The position numbers were made by a program, and so were the translations under genes. Positions 45,337-56,932 of a stretch of DNA of 64,000 bases are shown one piece after another (the stretch's first letter is position 1; each line of letters opens with the position of its first letter). Under the pieces are notes generated by a model that saw only the letters and a program-made list of their open reading frames with translations, did no database searches and had not been told where the DNA came from. The DNA is from Achromobacter sp. B7 (GTDB taxonomy: Bacteria; Pseudomonadota; Gammaproteobacteria; Burkholderiales; Burkholderiaceae_B): the NCBI RefSeq assembly GCF_003600685.1, contig NZ_CP032084.1, positions 3,720,001-3,784,000 of the forward strand, given 5' to 3'.

Positions 45337-46280
45337 TGCGCGCGGTCGATCACCGTCTTCCAGCGGTCGCGTTCCGTGCGAATTTGTTCCGCGAATTCCG
45401 CCGGCGTATTGCCCAGTGCAAAGGCGCCCGTTTCCTCCATCTTCGCCGCCGTGGCCGGGTCGCGCACGGCTTGCGCAAACGCCTGGGCCAGCTTGTCGCG
45501 CACATCGGCGGGCATGCCGGCCGGGCCCACCACGCCGTACCAGGCCGTGACGTCGTAGTCCTTGTAACCCTGCTCGGCGAACGTCGGCACATCGGGCAGG
45601 CGCGGGTTGCGCTCGGTGCCCGTGATGGCCAGCGCGTGCAGATGCTTGCTTTTCACATACGGCAGCGACGACGGGAAATTATCGAAGATGACCGGTACCA
45701 CGCCGCCCACCGTATCGGTTAACGCCGGCGCCGAGCCCCGGTACGAAATACTGTTCATCTTGCCGCCGATGATCTGCAAGAACCAGATCATGCCCAAGTC
45801 GTTCACCCCGCCCGCGCCCGCGTTGGCGTAGCCGTCCTTGTTCGGATTGGCGCGCACGTGCGCCACAAAATCGGCCAGCGTCCGTGCCGGATAGCTCGGG
45901 TTGACGCTAAGAATATTGGGGCTGGTGACCAGGTTGCTGATCGGCGTGAAATCCTTGACCGGGTCGTAGGCCAGGTTGGGGAACAAGTGCGGCGCGGTGC
46001 CGTGCGTGCTGACGGTGGCCAGGCCCACGGTGTAGCCGTCGGGTTTGGCGCGCGCCGTGGCCGCCATGCCGATGGTGCCGGACGCGCCGGTACGGTTTTC
46101 CACCACGATCTGCTGGCCCAGGATCTCGCCCGCCTTGGCCGCTGCGACACGGCCGACGATGTCGGTGGGGCCACCCGCCGGGAACGGCACGATAAGGGTG
46201 ATGGGATGGTCCGGGAACGCGGCGTGGGCGGTGGGCAACAGCGCCGCCAGCGCCAGGGCAATCAATGTCTTTTGCATCAT
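45321..46280 (-). CDS. Bug-family (TTT) periplasmic substrate-binding protein
   Basis: A 319-residue exported protein: signal peptide MMQKTLIALALAALLPTAHA, mature start [24 protein letters not shown], then DGYTVGLATVSTHG. It overlaps the stop of the D-aminoacylase gene by 4 nt, so both are translated together, and the ligand may be an N-acyl-D-amino acid or its breakdown product. No TctA/B genes are nearby. Confidence 0.94.
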   Translation of the reverse strand: MMQKTLIALALAALLPTAHAAFPDHPITLIVPFPAGGPTDIVGRVAAAKAGEILGQQIVVENRTGASGTIGMAATARAKPDGYTVGLATVSTHGTAPHLFPNLAYDPVKDFTPISNLVTSPNILSVNPSYPARTLADFVAHVRANPNKDGYANAGAGGVNDLGMIWFLQIIGGKMNSISYRGSAPALTDTVGGVVPVIFDNFPSSLPYVKSKHLHALAITGTERNPRLPDVPTFAEQGYKDYDVTAWYGVVGPAGMPADVRDKLAQAFAQAVRDPATAAKMEETGAFALGNTPAEFAEQIRTERDRWKTVIDRAQIKLQ

Positions 46281-47749
46281 GATGGGTTTGTCTCCTTGGG
46301 GTTTTTGTATGTGGCTTCGCGCCGCAAGATCTTGCCGGGGCGGTTCATGCCCGGCGTTTCCGGGAATACCGGTTGGCCATTGACCAGCACGTGTTCAACG
46401 CCAATGGACGGCAGCGTCGGCGCGTCCCAGGTGGCGCAATCGGCCACGGTGTCCGCGTCGAACACCACGATGTCCGCCCAGGCGCCCACGCTGAGCTGGC
46501 CGCGCCCGGACAGCCCGAACACGCGCGCGGGCAACGCCGTCATCTTGGCCACGGCGGCTTCAAGCGTCAGCAATTCGGCCTCGCGCACATAGCGGCCCAG
46601 CACCCGCGTGAAGCTGCCCCACAGGCGCGGATGCGGGTGCGCATCATTGGGCAGGCCGTCCGACCCGACCATGCAGCATTCGTGTTGAAAGATGCGCTGC
46701 ACTTCGGTCTCGTCCATAGCGAAGTAAATGGCGCCTGCCGGACACAGCCGCTGCGCGGCCTGCGTCTTGTCGCAGCCCCAGCGCGTGGCAATGTCGGCCA
46801 GCGATTCGCCGCTGCATTCCGGATGCGGTACCGACCACGTAATGCGAATGTCGTCGATGCTGTCGGCGCGTTCGGGAATCAGGATCGTCGAGCTGCCGGG
46901 ATACGGGTAGATGTCCAGCGCCACGTCGATGCCCTCGGCGCGCGCGCGGTCGATGTTGGCCAGCGTGACGCGGCTTTTGCCCCAGTTGCGCGGCATCATG
47001 CACTTGTGGTGCGACAGCACCGTGGCGCAGCCCGTGTTGCGCCCGACGGAAAGCACCTCGTCCACGGCGGCTTCAACCTCGTCGCCTTCGTTGCGGATGT
47101 GGCTGGTGTGCAGCGCGCCGTGCGCGGCCGCCACGCGGGCCAGGCCGTCCAGTTCATCTTGTTGCGCGGCGCCGCCCGGCTGGTAGGCCAGCCCTGTGCT
47201 GAAACCCACCGCGCCGGCCGTCAACGCATCGTCCAGCATGCGCTGCATGGTGTCCTGCTCGTCCGGCGTTGGCGTGGCGGTCGGGTCGCGCATGGCGGCC
47301 AGGCGCAGGTTGGCGTGGCCCACCAGCGCCGCGACGTTGATCATGGGTTGCTGCGCGCGCAGGGTATCGAAATAGGCGTGCATGTCGGCAAACAGCGGCG
47401 TTTCGCCCAGCAGCGCCAAGGCCGCCGCCGTATTGCCCGGCAAGGGCGCGGGCGCGCCGCTGACGCCGCAATTGCCCACCACCACCGACGTAATGCCCTG
47501 GCTGGTCTTCCACGGCAAGCCGGGCTTTTCCACGAACATCAAGTCATCGTGACCGTGCGAATCGATGAACCCGGGCGCCACAATCTTGCCGCGCGCATCG
47601 ATGCGGCGCGTGGCCTGGACCTGGGCCAGGTCGCCGATGGCCGCCACGCGTTCGTCTTTCACCCCTACGTCCGCCAGCCGTCGCGGGCCGCCCAGGCCAT
47701 CGATGACCCAGCCGCCTTCAATGATCAGATCCAATTTTCCGTGTTGCAT
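46277..47749 (-). CDS. N-acyl-D-amino-acid deacylase (D-aminoacylase)
   Basis: A 490-residue amidohydrolase that frees a D-amino acid from its N-acyl form. The metal site is seen as DSHGHDDLM (residues near 65), VGNCGVSGAP with the family cysteine, TSHIRNEG, VLSHHKCM and MVGSDGLPNDAHPHPR; the C-terminus ADIVVFDADTVAD is the amidohydrolase beta-domain. Specificity (aspartate, glutamate or neutral) is not readable. A LysR gene is divergent from it across 89 bp. Confidence 0.92.
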   Translation of the reverse strand: MQHGKLDLIIEGGWVIDGLGGPRRLADVGVKDERVAAIGDLAQVQATRRIDARGKIVAPGFIDSHGHDDLMFVEKPGLPWKTSQGITSVVVGNCGVSGAPAPLPGNTAAALALLGETPLFADMHAYFDTLRAQQPMINVAALVGHANLRLAAMRDPTATPTPDEQDTMQRMLDDALTAGAVGFSTGLAYQPGGAAQQDELDGLARVAAAHGALHTSHIRNEGDEVEAAVDEVLSVGRNTGCATVLSHHKCMMPRNWGKSRVTLANIDRARAEGIDVALDIYPYPGSSTILIPERADSIDDIRITWSVPHPECSGESLADIATRWGCDKTQAAQRLCPAGAIYFAMDETEVQRIFQHECCMVGSDGLPNDAHPHPRLWGSFTRVLGRYVREAELLTLEAAVAKMTALPARVFGLSGRGQLSVGAWADIVVFDADTVADCATWDAPTLPSIGVEHVLVNGQPVFPETPGMNRPGKILRREATYKNPKETNPS

Positions 47750-47838
47750 GTTCGTCCTGCCTGGATGAAGCCCCTAGTATCGTCCGGCCAATCAATCTGG
47801 AAAAATTGTTTTTATTGATCCATCTATCGTGGTTTGAA

Positions 47839-48822
47839 ATGAATCGCCTGCCCAAGCATGTCACCTTGAAGCACCTGACCGCGTTTGTCGCGGTGGCCCA
47901 GGAATCCAGCTTCACGCACGCCGCCAAGCGGCTGTTCCAGACCCAATCGTCCGTGACCAGCCTGGTGCGCCAGCTGGAAGACGCGCTGGCCACGCAGCTG
48001 TTCGCGCGCACCAGCCGGCGCGTGCTGCTGACCGCGGCGGGCGAAGAATTTTTGCCGCGCGTGATGCGCTTGCTGGCCGATTTTGATGGCGTGATCGAAG
48101 ACGTGGTGCGCTATGGCGCGCTGGAGCGCGGGCGCGTGGGCGTGGCCGCCGCGCCATCGGCCATCACCGAAATCATCGCGCCGGCGGCGGCCGCATTCGC
48201 GGCCCAATATCCCGCCGTGCGCCTATACCTGAGCGACGACAATTCCGGCCGCATCCAGCGCAAGGTGGCGGCGCGCGAAGTGGACTTCGGCTTGACCAGC
48301 CGGTGGGCCGATGCGCCCGGTCTGCACTTTGAACCCTTGCTGGAAGACCGCTTCGGCGTGTTGTACCGGGCCGATGACCCGCATCTGAAGCCGGGGCGGG
48401 ACGGCACGATGCGCTGGTCGGACCTGGCGGGGCGCAAATTGGTGGGGGTGGTGGACGAAACCGGCATCATGGCGTTGCTGCGCGCCCGCGCCGACTTGCC
48501 GATCGAGGCCGGCGCACCGTTCTACGAAGCGTCCAGCACCACGTCGCAGGCGGCGCTGGTCAAGGCCGGGCTGGGCGTGGCGCTGTTGCCGGCGCTGGCC
48601 GCCGCCCGGGTACAGGAACCCGGCTTGGCCTATGCGCTGCTGGCGCGCCCGACGGTGGTGCGCACGGTGTGCGTCATCCGCCATAAGGAATACCCGACCA
48701 GTCCGGCGGCGCAGGCGTTGATCCGCGCGATCCACGATTACCTGCGCGGCGCGCCACTGCCCGCCGGGTGCAAGCGCGTGCCTGCCAGCCGCAAGACGCT
48801 GGCCGAAATGCCGCTGACCTAA
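47839..48822 (+). CDS. LysR-family regulator
   Basis: A 327-residue LysR-type protein with the winged helix LKHLTAFVAVAQESSFTHAAKRLFQTQSSVTSLVRQLEDAL (residues about 9-48) and a substrate-binding domain. It is divergent from the D-aminoacylase/Bug pair and probably controls them; the AT-rich gap 47750-47838 contains CAATCTGGAAAAATTG. The ATG at 47839 is used. The C-terminal EMPLT and the stop codon are the first unit of a 15-bp tandem array. Confidence 0.92.
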   Translation: MNRLPKHVTLKHLTAFVAVAQESSFTHAAKRLFQTQSSVTSLVRQLEDALATQLFARTSRRVLLTAAGEEFLPRVMRLLADFDGVIEDVVRYGALERGRVGVAAAPSAITEIIAPAAAAFAAQYPAVRLYLSDDNSGRIQRKVAAREVDFGLTSRWADAPGLHFEPLLEDRFGVLYRADDPHLKPGRDGTMRWSDLAGRKLVGVVDETGIMALLRARADLPIEAGAPFYEASSTTSQAALVKAGLGVALLPALAAARVQEPGLAYALLARPTVVRTVCVIRHKEYPTSPAAQALIRAIHDYLRGAPLPAGCKRVPASRKTLAEMPLT

Positions 48823-48880
48823 ATGCTGCTGAAATAAATGCCGCTGACCGAAATGCCGCTGACCGAGATGCCGCTGGCTT
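48806..48880. repeat. 15-bp tandem repeat spanning the LysR stop codon
   Basis: Five 15-bp copies (aaatgccgctgacct, aaatgctgctgaaat, two aaatgccgctgaccg and agatgccgctggctt). In the LysR frame each unit reads MPLT plus one codon; copy 1 gives TAA at 48820-48822, copy 2 gives TAA again, copies 3 and 4 read GAA/GAG, and TAG follows at 48881. Confidence 0.9.
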
Positions 48881-48903
48881 AGCGGAGGCGACTGCGCTAT
48901 CCG

Positions 48904-49380
48904 CTATGCCTGGCCGGCGCGCAGCTTTTCGTCCAGCGCCGCCAGGCCCGCCGCGAACACATTCTGCCCCACGGCATGGGCCACATCGGCAAGCTCGGCG
49001 CCTTCGACACGGAAGTCCGCCCACCATTGCACCAGCGTGTGTTCGCCCGATGGCTGCCCCGATGTCTGCTCAGACTGCGTGATGCGATGCAAGGACACGC
49101 CCGCCGTGTAGTCGCGCATGGGCAGGTCGGTTTCAATGATCGAATAGCGCAGCGCCGCGTTGGGGTCGTCCAGCATCAACAACTGTTCGCGCACAAAGCC
49201 CGATGGTTCAAGCGCCAGATACCGCACGCTGCCCACCGCGTCATGGCGCCCGTCCGCTTCCAGGCGGCTTTGCGCCACGCCCGGATGCCAGGCGGCCAGG
49301 CCGTTGAAATCGCGAAAGCACGGCCACACCTGTTCAAGCGGTGCGTGGACAACGGCACTGACGAAGACGGTATGCGACAT
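48904..49380 (-). CDS. SRPBCC/polyketide-cyclase-like protein
   Basis: A 158-residue START-like protein (SHTVFVSAVVHAPLEQVWPCFRDFNGLAAWHPGV; LVQWWADFRVEG) of the MxaD/YndB group, which hold hydrophobic ligands in a deep pocket. The function is unknown. The ATG at 49380 (MSHTVF) is used; it lies 7 bp after the PEP-hydrolase-like gene in one operon with the Tm-1-like genes. Confidence 0.85.
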   Translation of the reverse strand: MSHTVFVSAVVHAPLEQVWPCFRDFNGLAAWHPGVAQSRLEADGRHDAVGSVRYLALEPSGFVREQLLMLDDPNAALRYSIIETDLPMRDYTAGVSLHRITQSEQTSGQPSGEHTLVQWWADFRVEGAELADVAHAVGQNVFAAGLAALDEKLRAGQA

Positions 49381-49387
49381 GAGCACC

Positions 49388-50218
49388 TCAGAAGGTCAGG
49401 TTTTTGAATTCGCGGGTGGCGGCGGTCAAGGCCAGTTCCGTGGGCAGGCGTTCCATCGAACTGGCGCCGTAGAAACCATGGCATTGCTTGCAGTGGCGCA
49501 GCACGTAAGCGGCGTCCTGGGGGGTGGCGATGGGCCCGCCGTGGCATAGCACGATGATATCCGGACGCACCGCCAGCGCGGCATCGGCAATGCGGTCGAT
49601 GGCGGCAACGCAATCGTCCAGCGTCTGCGACGTTTCCGCGCCGATGGACCCGCCCGTCGTCAGGCCCATATGGGCCACGATGATGTCCGCGCCCGCTTTC
49701 GACATGGCGACGGCGTCGTCCTCGTTGAAAACGTACGGCGTAGTCAGCATGCCCTTTTGATGGGCCAGGCGGATCATGTCGACTTCCAGCGCGTAGCCCA
49801 TGCCGGTTTCTTCAAGGTTGGCGCGGAACGTGCCGTCGATCAGGCCGACGGTGGGAAAGTTCTGCACGCCGGCAAAGCCCTGGCGTGTCAGGTCATCCAG
49901 GAACACATCGAAATCGCAGAACGGATCGGTGCCGTTCACGCCGGCCAGCACGGGCGTCTTCTTGACCACCGGCAGCACTTCGCGGCCCATGTCGACCACG
50001 ATCTCGTTGGCGTTGCCGTAGGCCAGCAAGCCGGCCAGCGAGCCGCGTCCCGCCATGCGATAGCGGCCCGAGTTATAGATGACGATCAAGTCGATGCCAC
50101 CCGCTTCCTCGCACTTGGCCGACAAGCCCGTGCCCGCGCCACCGCCGACGATAGGCGTGCGGGCGCGCACCATGGCGCGAAACTTGTCCAGCAGTTCGTT
50201 ACGGTCAAAACGCGGCAT
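49388..50218 (-). CDS. PEP-hydrolase/Tm-1 C-terminal-type TIM-barrel protein
   Basis: A 276-residue TIM-barrel protein of the phosphoenolpyruvate-hydrolase-like family ([61 protein letters not shown]). This domain forms the C-terminal half of plant Tm-1 and is found beside UPF0261 proteins in bacteria; its reaction is not known to me. It starts at 50218, preceded by AAGGAAGG, 42 bp after the Tm-1-like gene end. Confidence 0.88.
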   Translation of the reverse strand: MPRFDRNELLDKFRAMVRARTPIVGGGAGTGLSAKCEEAGGIDLIVIYNSGRYRMAGRGSLAGLLAYGNANEIVVDMGREVLPVVKKTPVLAGVNGTDPFCDFDVFLDDLTRQGFAGVQNFPTVGLIDGTFRANLEETGMGYALEVDMIRLAHQKGMLTTPYVFNEDDAVAMSKAGADIIVAHMGLTTGGSIGAETSQTLDDCVAAIDRIADAALAVRPDIIVLCHGGPIATPQDAAYVLRHCKQCHGFYGASSMERLPTELALTAATREFKNLTF

Positions 50219-50228
50219 GGGGCCTTCC

Positions 50229-50275
50229 TTAATGGGTAGCGAATTCAAGGGGTAGCGAATTCAACGGGTAGCGAT
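50229..50275. repeat. 16-bp tandem repeat copying the Tm-1-like gene end
   Basis: ttaatgggtagcgaat (50229-50244), tcaaggggtagcgaat (50245-50260) and tcaacgggtagcgat (50261-50275). The last is the coding end of the minus-strand gene (IATR and TGA); the other two copy it, including a stop each. Confidence 0.9.
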
Positions 50276-51475
50276 GTCAAGAAATTGGTCCACCGCCGTC
50301 CTGGCGAACAGCGGGTCGTTGATATGGCACGGCACGCGCACCAGGCGGCGGTCGGCGGTCTGCACCACATTGGCCTCAAGCGCCGCGAACAAGGCGGCGT
50401 CGGCCTCGGGGTTCCAGAACGCCTGGCCCGGTGCATCCAGCGCTGATACGCCGCCTTCCGGTATCAAGAAGCGCACGGGTCCATTGCATTGGTTCAGCTT
50501 CTCGGCGATCCACTCGCCCTGCCGTCGATTTTCCTCGACCGTGGTGCGCATCAGCGTCACCTGCGGATTGTGCGGATAGAACTGGCGGCCCTGATAGCGC
50601 TCGGGAACGGTGTCCATGCCGCCAAAATTGACCATGTCCAACGCGCCGCAAGACCCCACATAGGGCGCGCCCGTGCGAGCCACGGCGCCGAAGCGGTCTT
50701 GCGTGCAGGCCAGCACGCCGCCAAAAAGAAAGTCGCAGACTTCGGTGGTCGTCAGGTCCAGCACGCCGGCCAGCAAGCCGCTGTCCAACAGCTTTTCCAT
50801 CGACTGCCCGCCCGTGCCCGTGGCGTGGAACACCAGGCAGTCATAGCGCGATTCCAGCAGCGGGGTCACCTGCTGCACGCAGGCCGTCGTGACGCCGAAC
50901 ATGGTGATGCCCACGGCGGGGCGGCCATCATCGGCGGTGGCGCTAGCCGCGGCCATGCGATGCGCGCCGGCAATGGCCCCCGCCGCATTGGCCAGCACGC
51001 GGCGCGAAATGCGGTTCAGCCCGGCCACGTCGGTCACGGAATACATCATCGCGATGTCGGACGGGCCGACATAGGGCGCGACGTTGCCCGATGCCATCGT
51101 GGACACCATCACCTTGGGCGTGCCGATGGGCAGCGCGCGCATGGCCGGGGCGATCAGCGCCGTGCCGCCGGAGCCGCCCAGGCCCAACAGCGCGCCGATG
51201 CCGGCGTGGCCGGCCACGTAGCGCTCGAACGCCAGCGCCATGGCGGCGATGGCCGTGCCGCGATCACCGGTGAACACGGCTTCCGCCCCGCCCGGGTGGC
51301 TGGCGGCGACGTCGCGCGCCTGAATCTGCGCGGCACTGGGCGCGCCCGTGGTGGACACGTCCACCGACACCACGTCCACGCCGTCGCGGCGCAGCAGGTC
51401 CACCACGTACTCGGCTTCCTGGCCCTTGGTGTCATAGGTGGCGGCAACAAATACCCGCCGGTTCGAATGCGTCAT
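50261..51475 (-). CDS. Tm-1-like ATP-binding protein (UPF0261)
   Basis: A 404-residue protein matching the N-terminal half of plant Tm-1 and bacterial UPF0261: [55 protein letters not shown] and [17 protein letters not shown] (nucleotide-contacting Gly-rich loops). The bacterial role is unknown. It starts at 51475 (MTHSNRRVF) and leads an operon of three genes; a TetR gene is divergent. Confidence 0.9.
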   Translation of the reverse strand: MTHSNRRVFVAATYDTKGQEAEYVVDLLRRDGVDVVSVDVSTTGAPSAAQIQARDVAASHPGGAEAVFTGDRGTAIAAMALAFERYVAGHAGIGALLGLGGSGGTALIAPAMRALPIGTPKVMVSTMASGNVAPYVGPSDIAMMYSVTDVAGLNRISRRVLANAAGAIAGAHRMAAASATADDGRPAVGITMFGVTTACVQQVTPLLESRYDCLVFHATGTGGQSMEKLLDSGLLAGVLDLTTTEVCDFLFGGVLACTQDRFGAVARTGAPYVGSCGALDMVNFGGMDTVPERYQGRQFYPHNPQVTLMRTTVEENRRQGEWIAEKLNQCNGPVRFLIPEGGVSALDAPGQAFWNPEADAALFAALEANVVQTADRRLVRVPCHINDPLFARTAVDQFLDIATR

Positions 51476-51550
51476 GGCTCCTCCGCGGGCGGCTACACTC
51501 GGTGCGCGCCTCGATATGTGAGGCCCTGAAGGCCTGTGTAGAATCAAGAA

Positions 51551-52342
51551 ATGAGACGAAAGAATCATACTGAGACGCCTGTCTCACGTCAAACTCCCGC
51601 CGTCCCGGCCAGCCGTTCGGCCACGAGCGGCACAGCCCGGCTGATCGCGCCCGCCAGCCGTCAGGCCGAGGCCAGCGGCGAACCGCCGCACGGGCCACGC
51701 GCCCGCATGCGCAAGACCTTGCTGGACGCAGCGCAACAGCTGATGGCCCAGGGCATCACCCCGTCGGTAGCGGAATTGGCGGAACATGCCAAGGTGTCGC
51801 GCGCAACCGCGTATCGCTACTTTCCCAGCCAAAGCGCATTGATCGCGGCCGTGGTGGACGAAAGCCTGGGCCCCATCCTCGCCTGGGATTCCGACTCGTC
51901 CGACGCAGCCGCCCGTGTCGACGAACTGCTGCGCTTTGCCTACCCCCGGCTGGCGTCCCACGAAGCGCCGCTGCGCGCGGCCATCATGGTGTCGCTACAG
52001 CAGCATGCGCAAGCCAGCGCCGGCAAGGACGCCGCCGAGCCTCGACTGGTGCGCGGCCATCGCGTCGACATCCTCAAGCGCGCCATCGCGCCGCTGGCGC
52101 AGACATTGACATCCGCGCAACAGGACCGCGTGGCGCAAGCGCTTTCGCTGGTGTATGGCACCGAAGTGTTCCTGGTGTTGAAAGACATCTGGCAACTGGA
52201 CCTGCCCGCCGTCACGGACGTGGTGCGCTGGACGGCCAACGCCATCATCACGCAGGCGCTCGCCGAAGCGGGCACCGGCGCGGGCACCGGCGCGGGCTCG
52301 GGCGTGGGCAAGGCCAAGGGCGGCAGCACGCGCAAGCGTTAG
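51551..52342 (+). CDS. TetR-family regulator
   Basis: A 263-residue protein with a TetR DNA-binding domain at [31 protein letters not shown] (about residues 72-103) and a helical ligand domain. The first 50 residues are disordered and poor in structure. Either translation starts at the ATG at 51551, which lies only 7 nt after a TAGAAT -10 box and so would be leaderless, or at the ATG at 51707 ([11 protein letters not shown]). A TGAGAC palindrome sits inside the first codons. The C-terminus holds a short GTGAG repeat. It probably controls the Tm-1-like operon. Confidence 0.88.
   Translation: MRRKNHTETPVSRQTPAVPASRSATSGTARLIAPASRQAEASGEPPHGPRARMRKTLLDAAQQLMAQGITPSVAELAEHAKVSRATAYRYFPSQSALIAAVVDESLGPILAWDSDSSDAAARVDELLRFAYPRLASHEAPLRAAIMVSLQQHAQASAGKDAAEPRLVRGHRVDILKRAIAPLAQTLTSAQQDRVAQALSLVYGTEVFLVLKDIWQLDLPAVTDVVRWTANAIITQALAEAGTGAGTGAGSGVGKAKGGSTRKR
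51571..51586. promoter_or_regulatory. Palindromic TetR-type operator
   Basis: TGAGAC-GCCT-GTCTCA, a perfect 6-bp inverted repeat, with a further half-site TGAGAC at 51552-51557, in or just after the start of the tetR-like gene. Confidence 0.6.
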
Positions 52343-52454
52343 GCACCCGCGTCGTATCGCGGTGGCCTGCTGTCATGCCCGCGTCACTCGTCGTGGGCAT
52401 AGTTCGGCGTTTTGCGGCCCGCCGCTGCGGGTCGCCAGACGTTGGAGTGTGTCC

Positions 52455-54116
52455 ATGCAGTTCGAAGTATCCCGCGTGCGGCGGGCCATCTTGCCCCTGT
52501 CGCTGGCTTGCGTCACCTTGTTGAGCGCTTGCGGTGGCAGCGACGACGACGATGAACCCGTCGCGCCCCCCACCCCGCCTGTGGTGACCGAGCCGGCGCC
52601 GCCGGTCGAGCCCACCAAGCCCGTCGAAACCGGCGCCTGGACCACGGGCGACCTGCACGTGCACACCTATCAGTCCGACGACGCGCAGGTCAGCCTGGAA
52701 AGCGCGCTGGACCAGGCCTTTGACCGCTACAAGCTGGACTGGGCGGCCATTTCAAACCACCTGCGGCTATCGGGACGCGACCATACCGGCACTACGCTGG
52801 CAGGCGGCGCCATCCCGTTTTCCACCGGCATGGCGCAGTATGAAGTGCCGTTCATCAAGACCGCGCAGGCCGCCGGGCGCTATGCCGACAAGATCATCTT
52901 CTCGTCGTTCGAATGGGACATGCCGACGCATGACCACGTGAACATCGGCATCGGCACCGACGACCCGCTGTCGGACAAGTCGCTGCAAGCCGTGGCCGAA
53001 TTCGAATACCTGTTCACCAACCGCGCCCCTGCCCTGTTCGACCCCTTGCTGGTGTCGCGCCTGGCGGGCCAGACGCGCGCCTACACCACGCATGCCGATT
53101 CGCTGGCGGCGTTGGCGTGGCTGCGCGACAAGCACCCCGACAGCTACATGCTGCTGAACCACCCGTCGCGTTACGCGGGCAAGTACACCGCCGCGCAGCT
53201 GCGCGAAATGAACGACCTGGCGCCCGGCATCTTCTTCGCCATCGAAGGCATGGTCGGCAACCAGATGGAACCGGATCGCGGCGGCTACGCCACGGCCTAC
53301 ACCAACGCGTTCCTGCCCAACCGCACGTACGGCGGCGTGGACTATCTGGTGGCGCACCTGGGCGGCACCTGGGACGCGCTGCTGGGCGAAGGCCGACGCA
53401 TCTGGACGGTGGCCGATTCCGACTTCCACTTCCGCACCGCCTCAGGGCTGTACAGCTCGGGCTACGCGCCGGGCGAATACGCCAAGACGCATGTGTGGAA
53501 GGACGGCGACGACATGAAGGCGGTGGTGGCCGGCTTGAAAAGCGGCCGGGTCTTCGGCGTGTTCGGCGACCTGATCGATGCGCTGGACTTCCAGGCGCAA
53601 GGCGCGGCCGGCGTCGTGCACATGGGCGGCGAACTGCAAGCCACGAAGGGCGAAAAGGTGGAAGTCACCATCCGCTTTCGCAGCCCGGACAGCAACCATT
53701 ACGAATACCCGATCGAAAGCGGCAACCCCACCTACGTCAAGCCCACCGTCAACCACGTGGACCTGATCGTGGGCGACGTCGGGGCACGCGCCGCCGCCGG
53801 CACCCCGGGATATGACGCCGACACCAACCCGTCCACCCGTGTGCTGGCCCGCTACACACGCGCCGACTGGACGGTGGACGCCGACGGCTACAACGTCATC
53901 AAGACCACGATCACGGCAGACAAGAGCCAGTACCTGCGTTTGCGCGGCACCAATCTTGGCGTTGACGTTACCGGCGAGACGGCGGCCGGTGAACCGCTGC
54001 CCGACGCCAAGGTGGACCTGGCCGACAACGTCGCGCGCTTTAACGCGATCAACGCGCGCAACTACAACGACCTGTGGTTCTATTCGAACCCGGTGTTCGT
54101 GACGGTTGCGCAGTAA
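52455..54116 (+). CDS. PHP-domain lipoprotein
   Basis: A 553-residue outer- or inner-membrane lipoprotein: the signal peptide ends in the lipobox LSAC (Cys26), followed by an acidic and proline-rich tether. The PHP-like metal domain has DLHVHTYQSDDAQVSLES near residue 65, NHPSRY, and a late DSDFHFRTASG, giving several His/Asp ligands for a phosphoesterase-like metal centre. A C-terminal part of about 170 residues (VVHMGGELQATKGEKVEVTIRF) is beta-rich. Substrate unknown. Confidence 0.85.
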   Translation: MQFEVSRVRRAILPLSLACVTLLSACGGSDDDDEPVAPPTPPVVTEPAPPVEPTKPVETGAWTTGDLHVHTYQSDDAQVSLESALDQAFDRYKLDWAAISNHLRLSGRDHTGTTLAGGAIPFSTGMAQYEVPFIKTAQAAGRYADKIIFSSFEWDMPTHDHVNIGIGTDDPLSDKSLQAVAEFEYLFTNRAPALFDPLLVSRLAGQTRAYTTHADSLAALAWLRDKHPDSYMLLNHPSRYAGKYTAAQLREMNDLAPGIFFAIEGMVGNQMEPDRGGYATAYTNAFLPNRTYGGVDYLVAHLGGTWDALLGEGRRIWTVADSDFHFRTASGLYSSGYAPGEYAKTHVWKDGDDMKAVVAGLKSGRVFGVFGDLIDALDFQAQGAAGVVHMGGELQATKGEKVEVTIRFRSPDSNHYEYPIESGNPTYVKPTVNHVDLIVGDVGARAAAGTPGYDADTNPSTRVLARYTRADWTVDADGYNVIKTTITADKSQYLRLRGTNLGVDVTGETAAGEPLPDAKVDLADNVARFNAINARNYNDLWFYSNPVFVTVAQ

Positions 54117-54132
54117 GTCCTGCACGGAGCGT

Positions 54133-54168
54133 AAAAAAAGCCTGGCATTTTTCAATGCCAGGCTTTTT
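54133..54168. terminator. Bidirectional rho-independent terminator
   Basis: A-run, GCCTGGCATT, loop, AATGCCAGGC, T-run, between the convergent PHP lipoprotein gene and clpB. Confidence 0.93.
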
Positions 54169-54189
54169 GTTTACCGCAACGCTACCGGT

Positions 54190-56796
<2,607 letters not shown>

Positions 56797-56857
56797 AATG
56801 GTCGTTTGGCTTGTTGGAGAGCCTGACCGATACGTGCCGGCTGGCTCGATACCCTGA

Positions 56858-56885
56858 ATATGTGGCCGGATGACAAAATTTCAAC
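56858..56885 (-). promoter_or_regulatory. Sigma-32 heat-shock promoter of clpB
   Basis: On the minus strand GTTGAAA (56879-56885), a 13-bp spacer and CCACATAT (56858-56865) match the RpoH consensus CTTGAAA-N13-CCCCATNT with one mismatch in each element. Confidence 0.75.
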
Positions 56886-56932
56886 ACCCTGCCGCCCACT
56901 TCACTGCTTCGACGTGCGAGATAAACCGATTT

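Noticed and set aside
46373..47818. A 481-codon plus-strand frame opposite the D-aminoacylase gene
   Set aside because: Low-complexity Arg/His/Gln product without motifs; the minus-strand enzyme has a full set of metal-site motifs.
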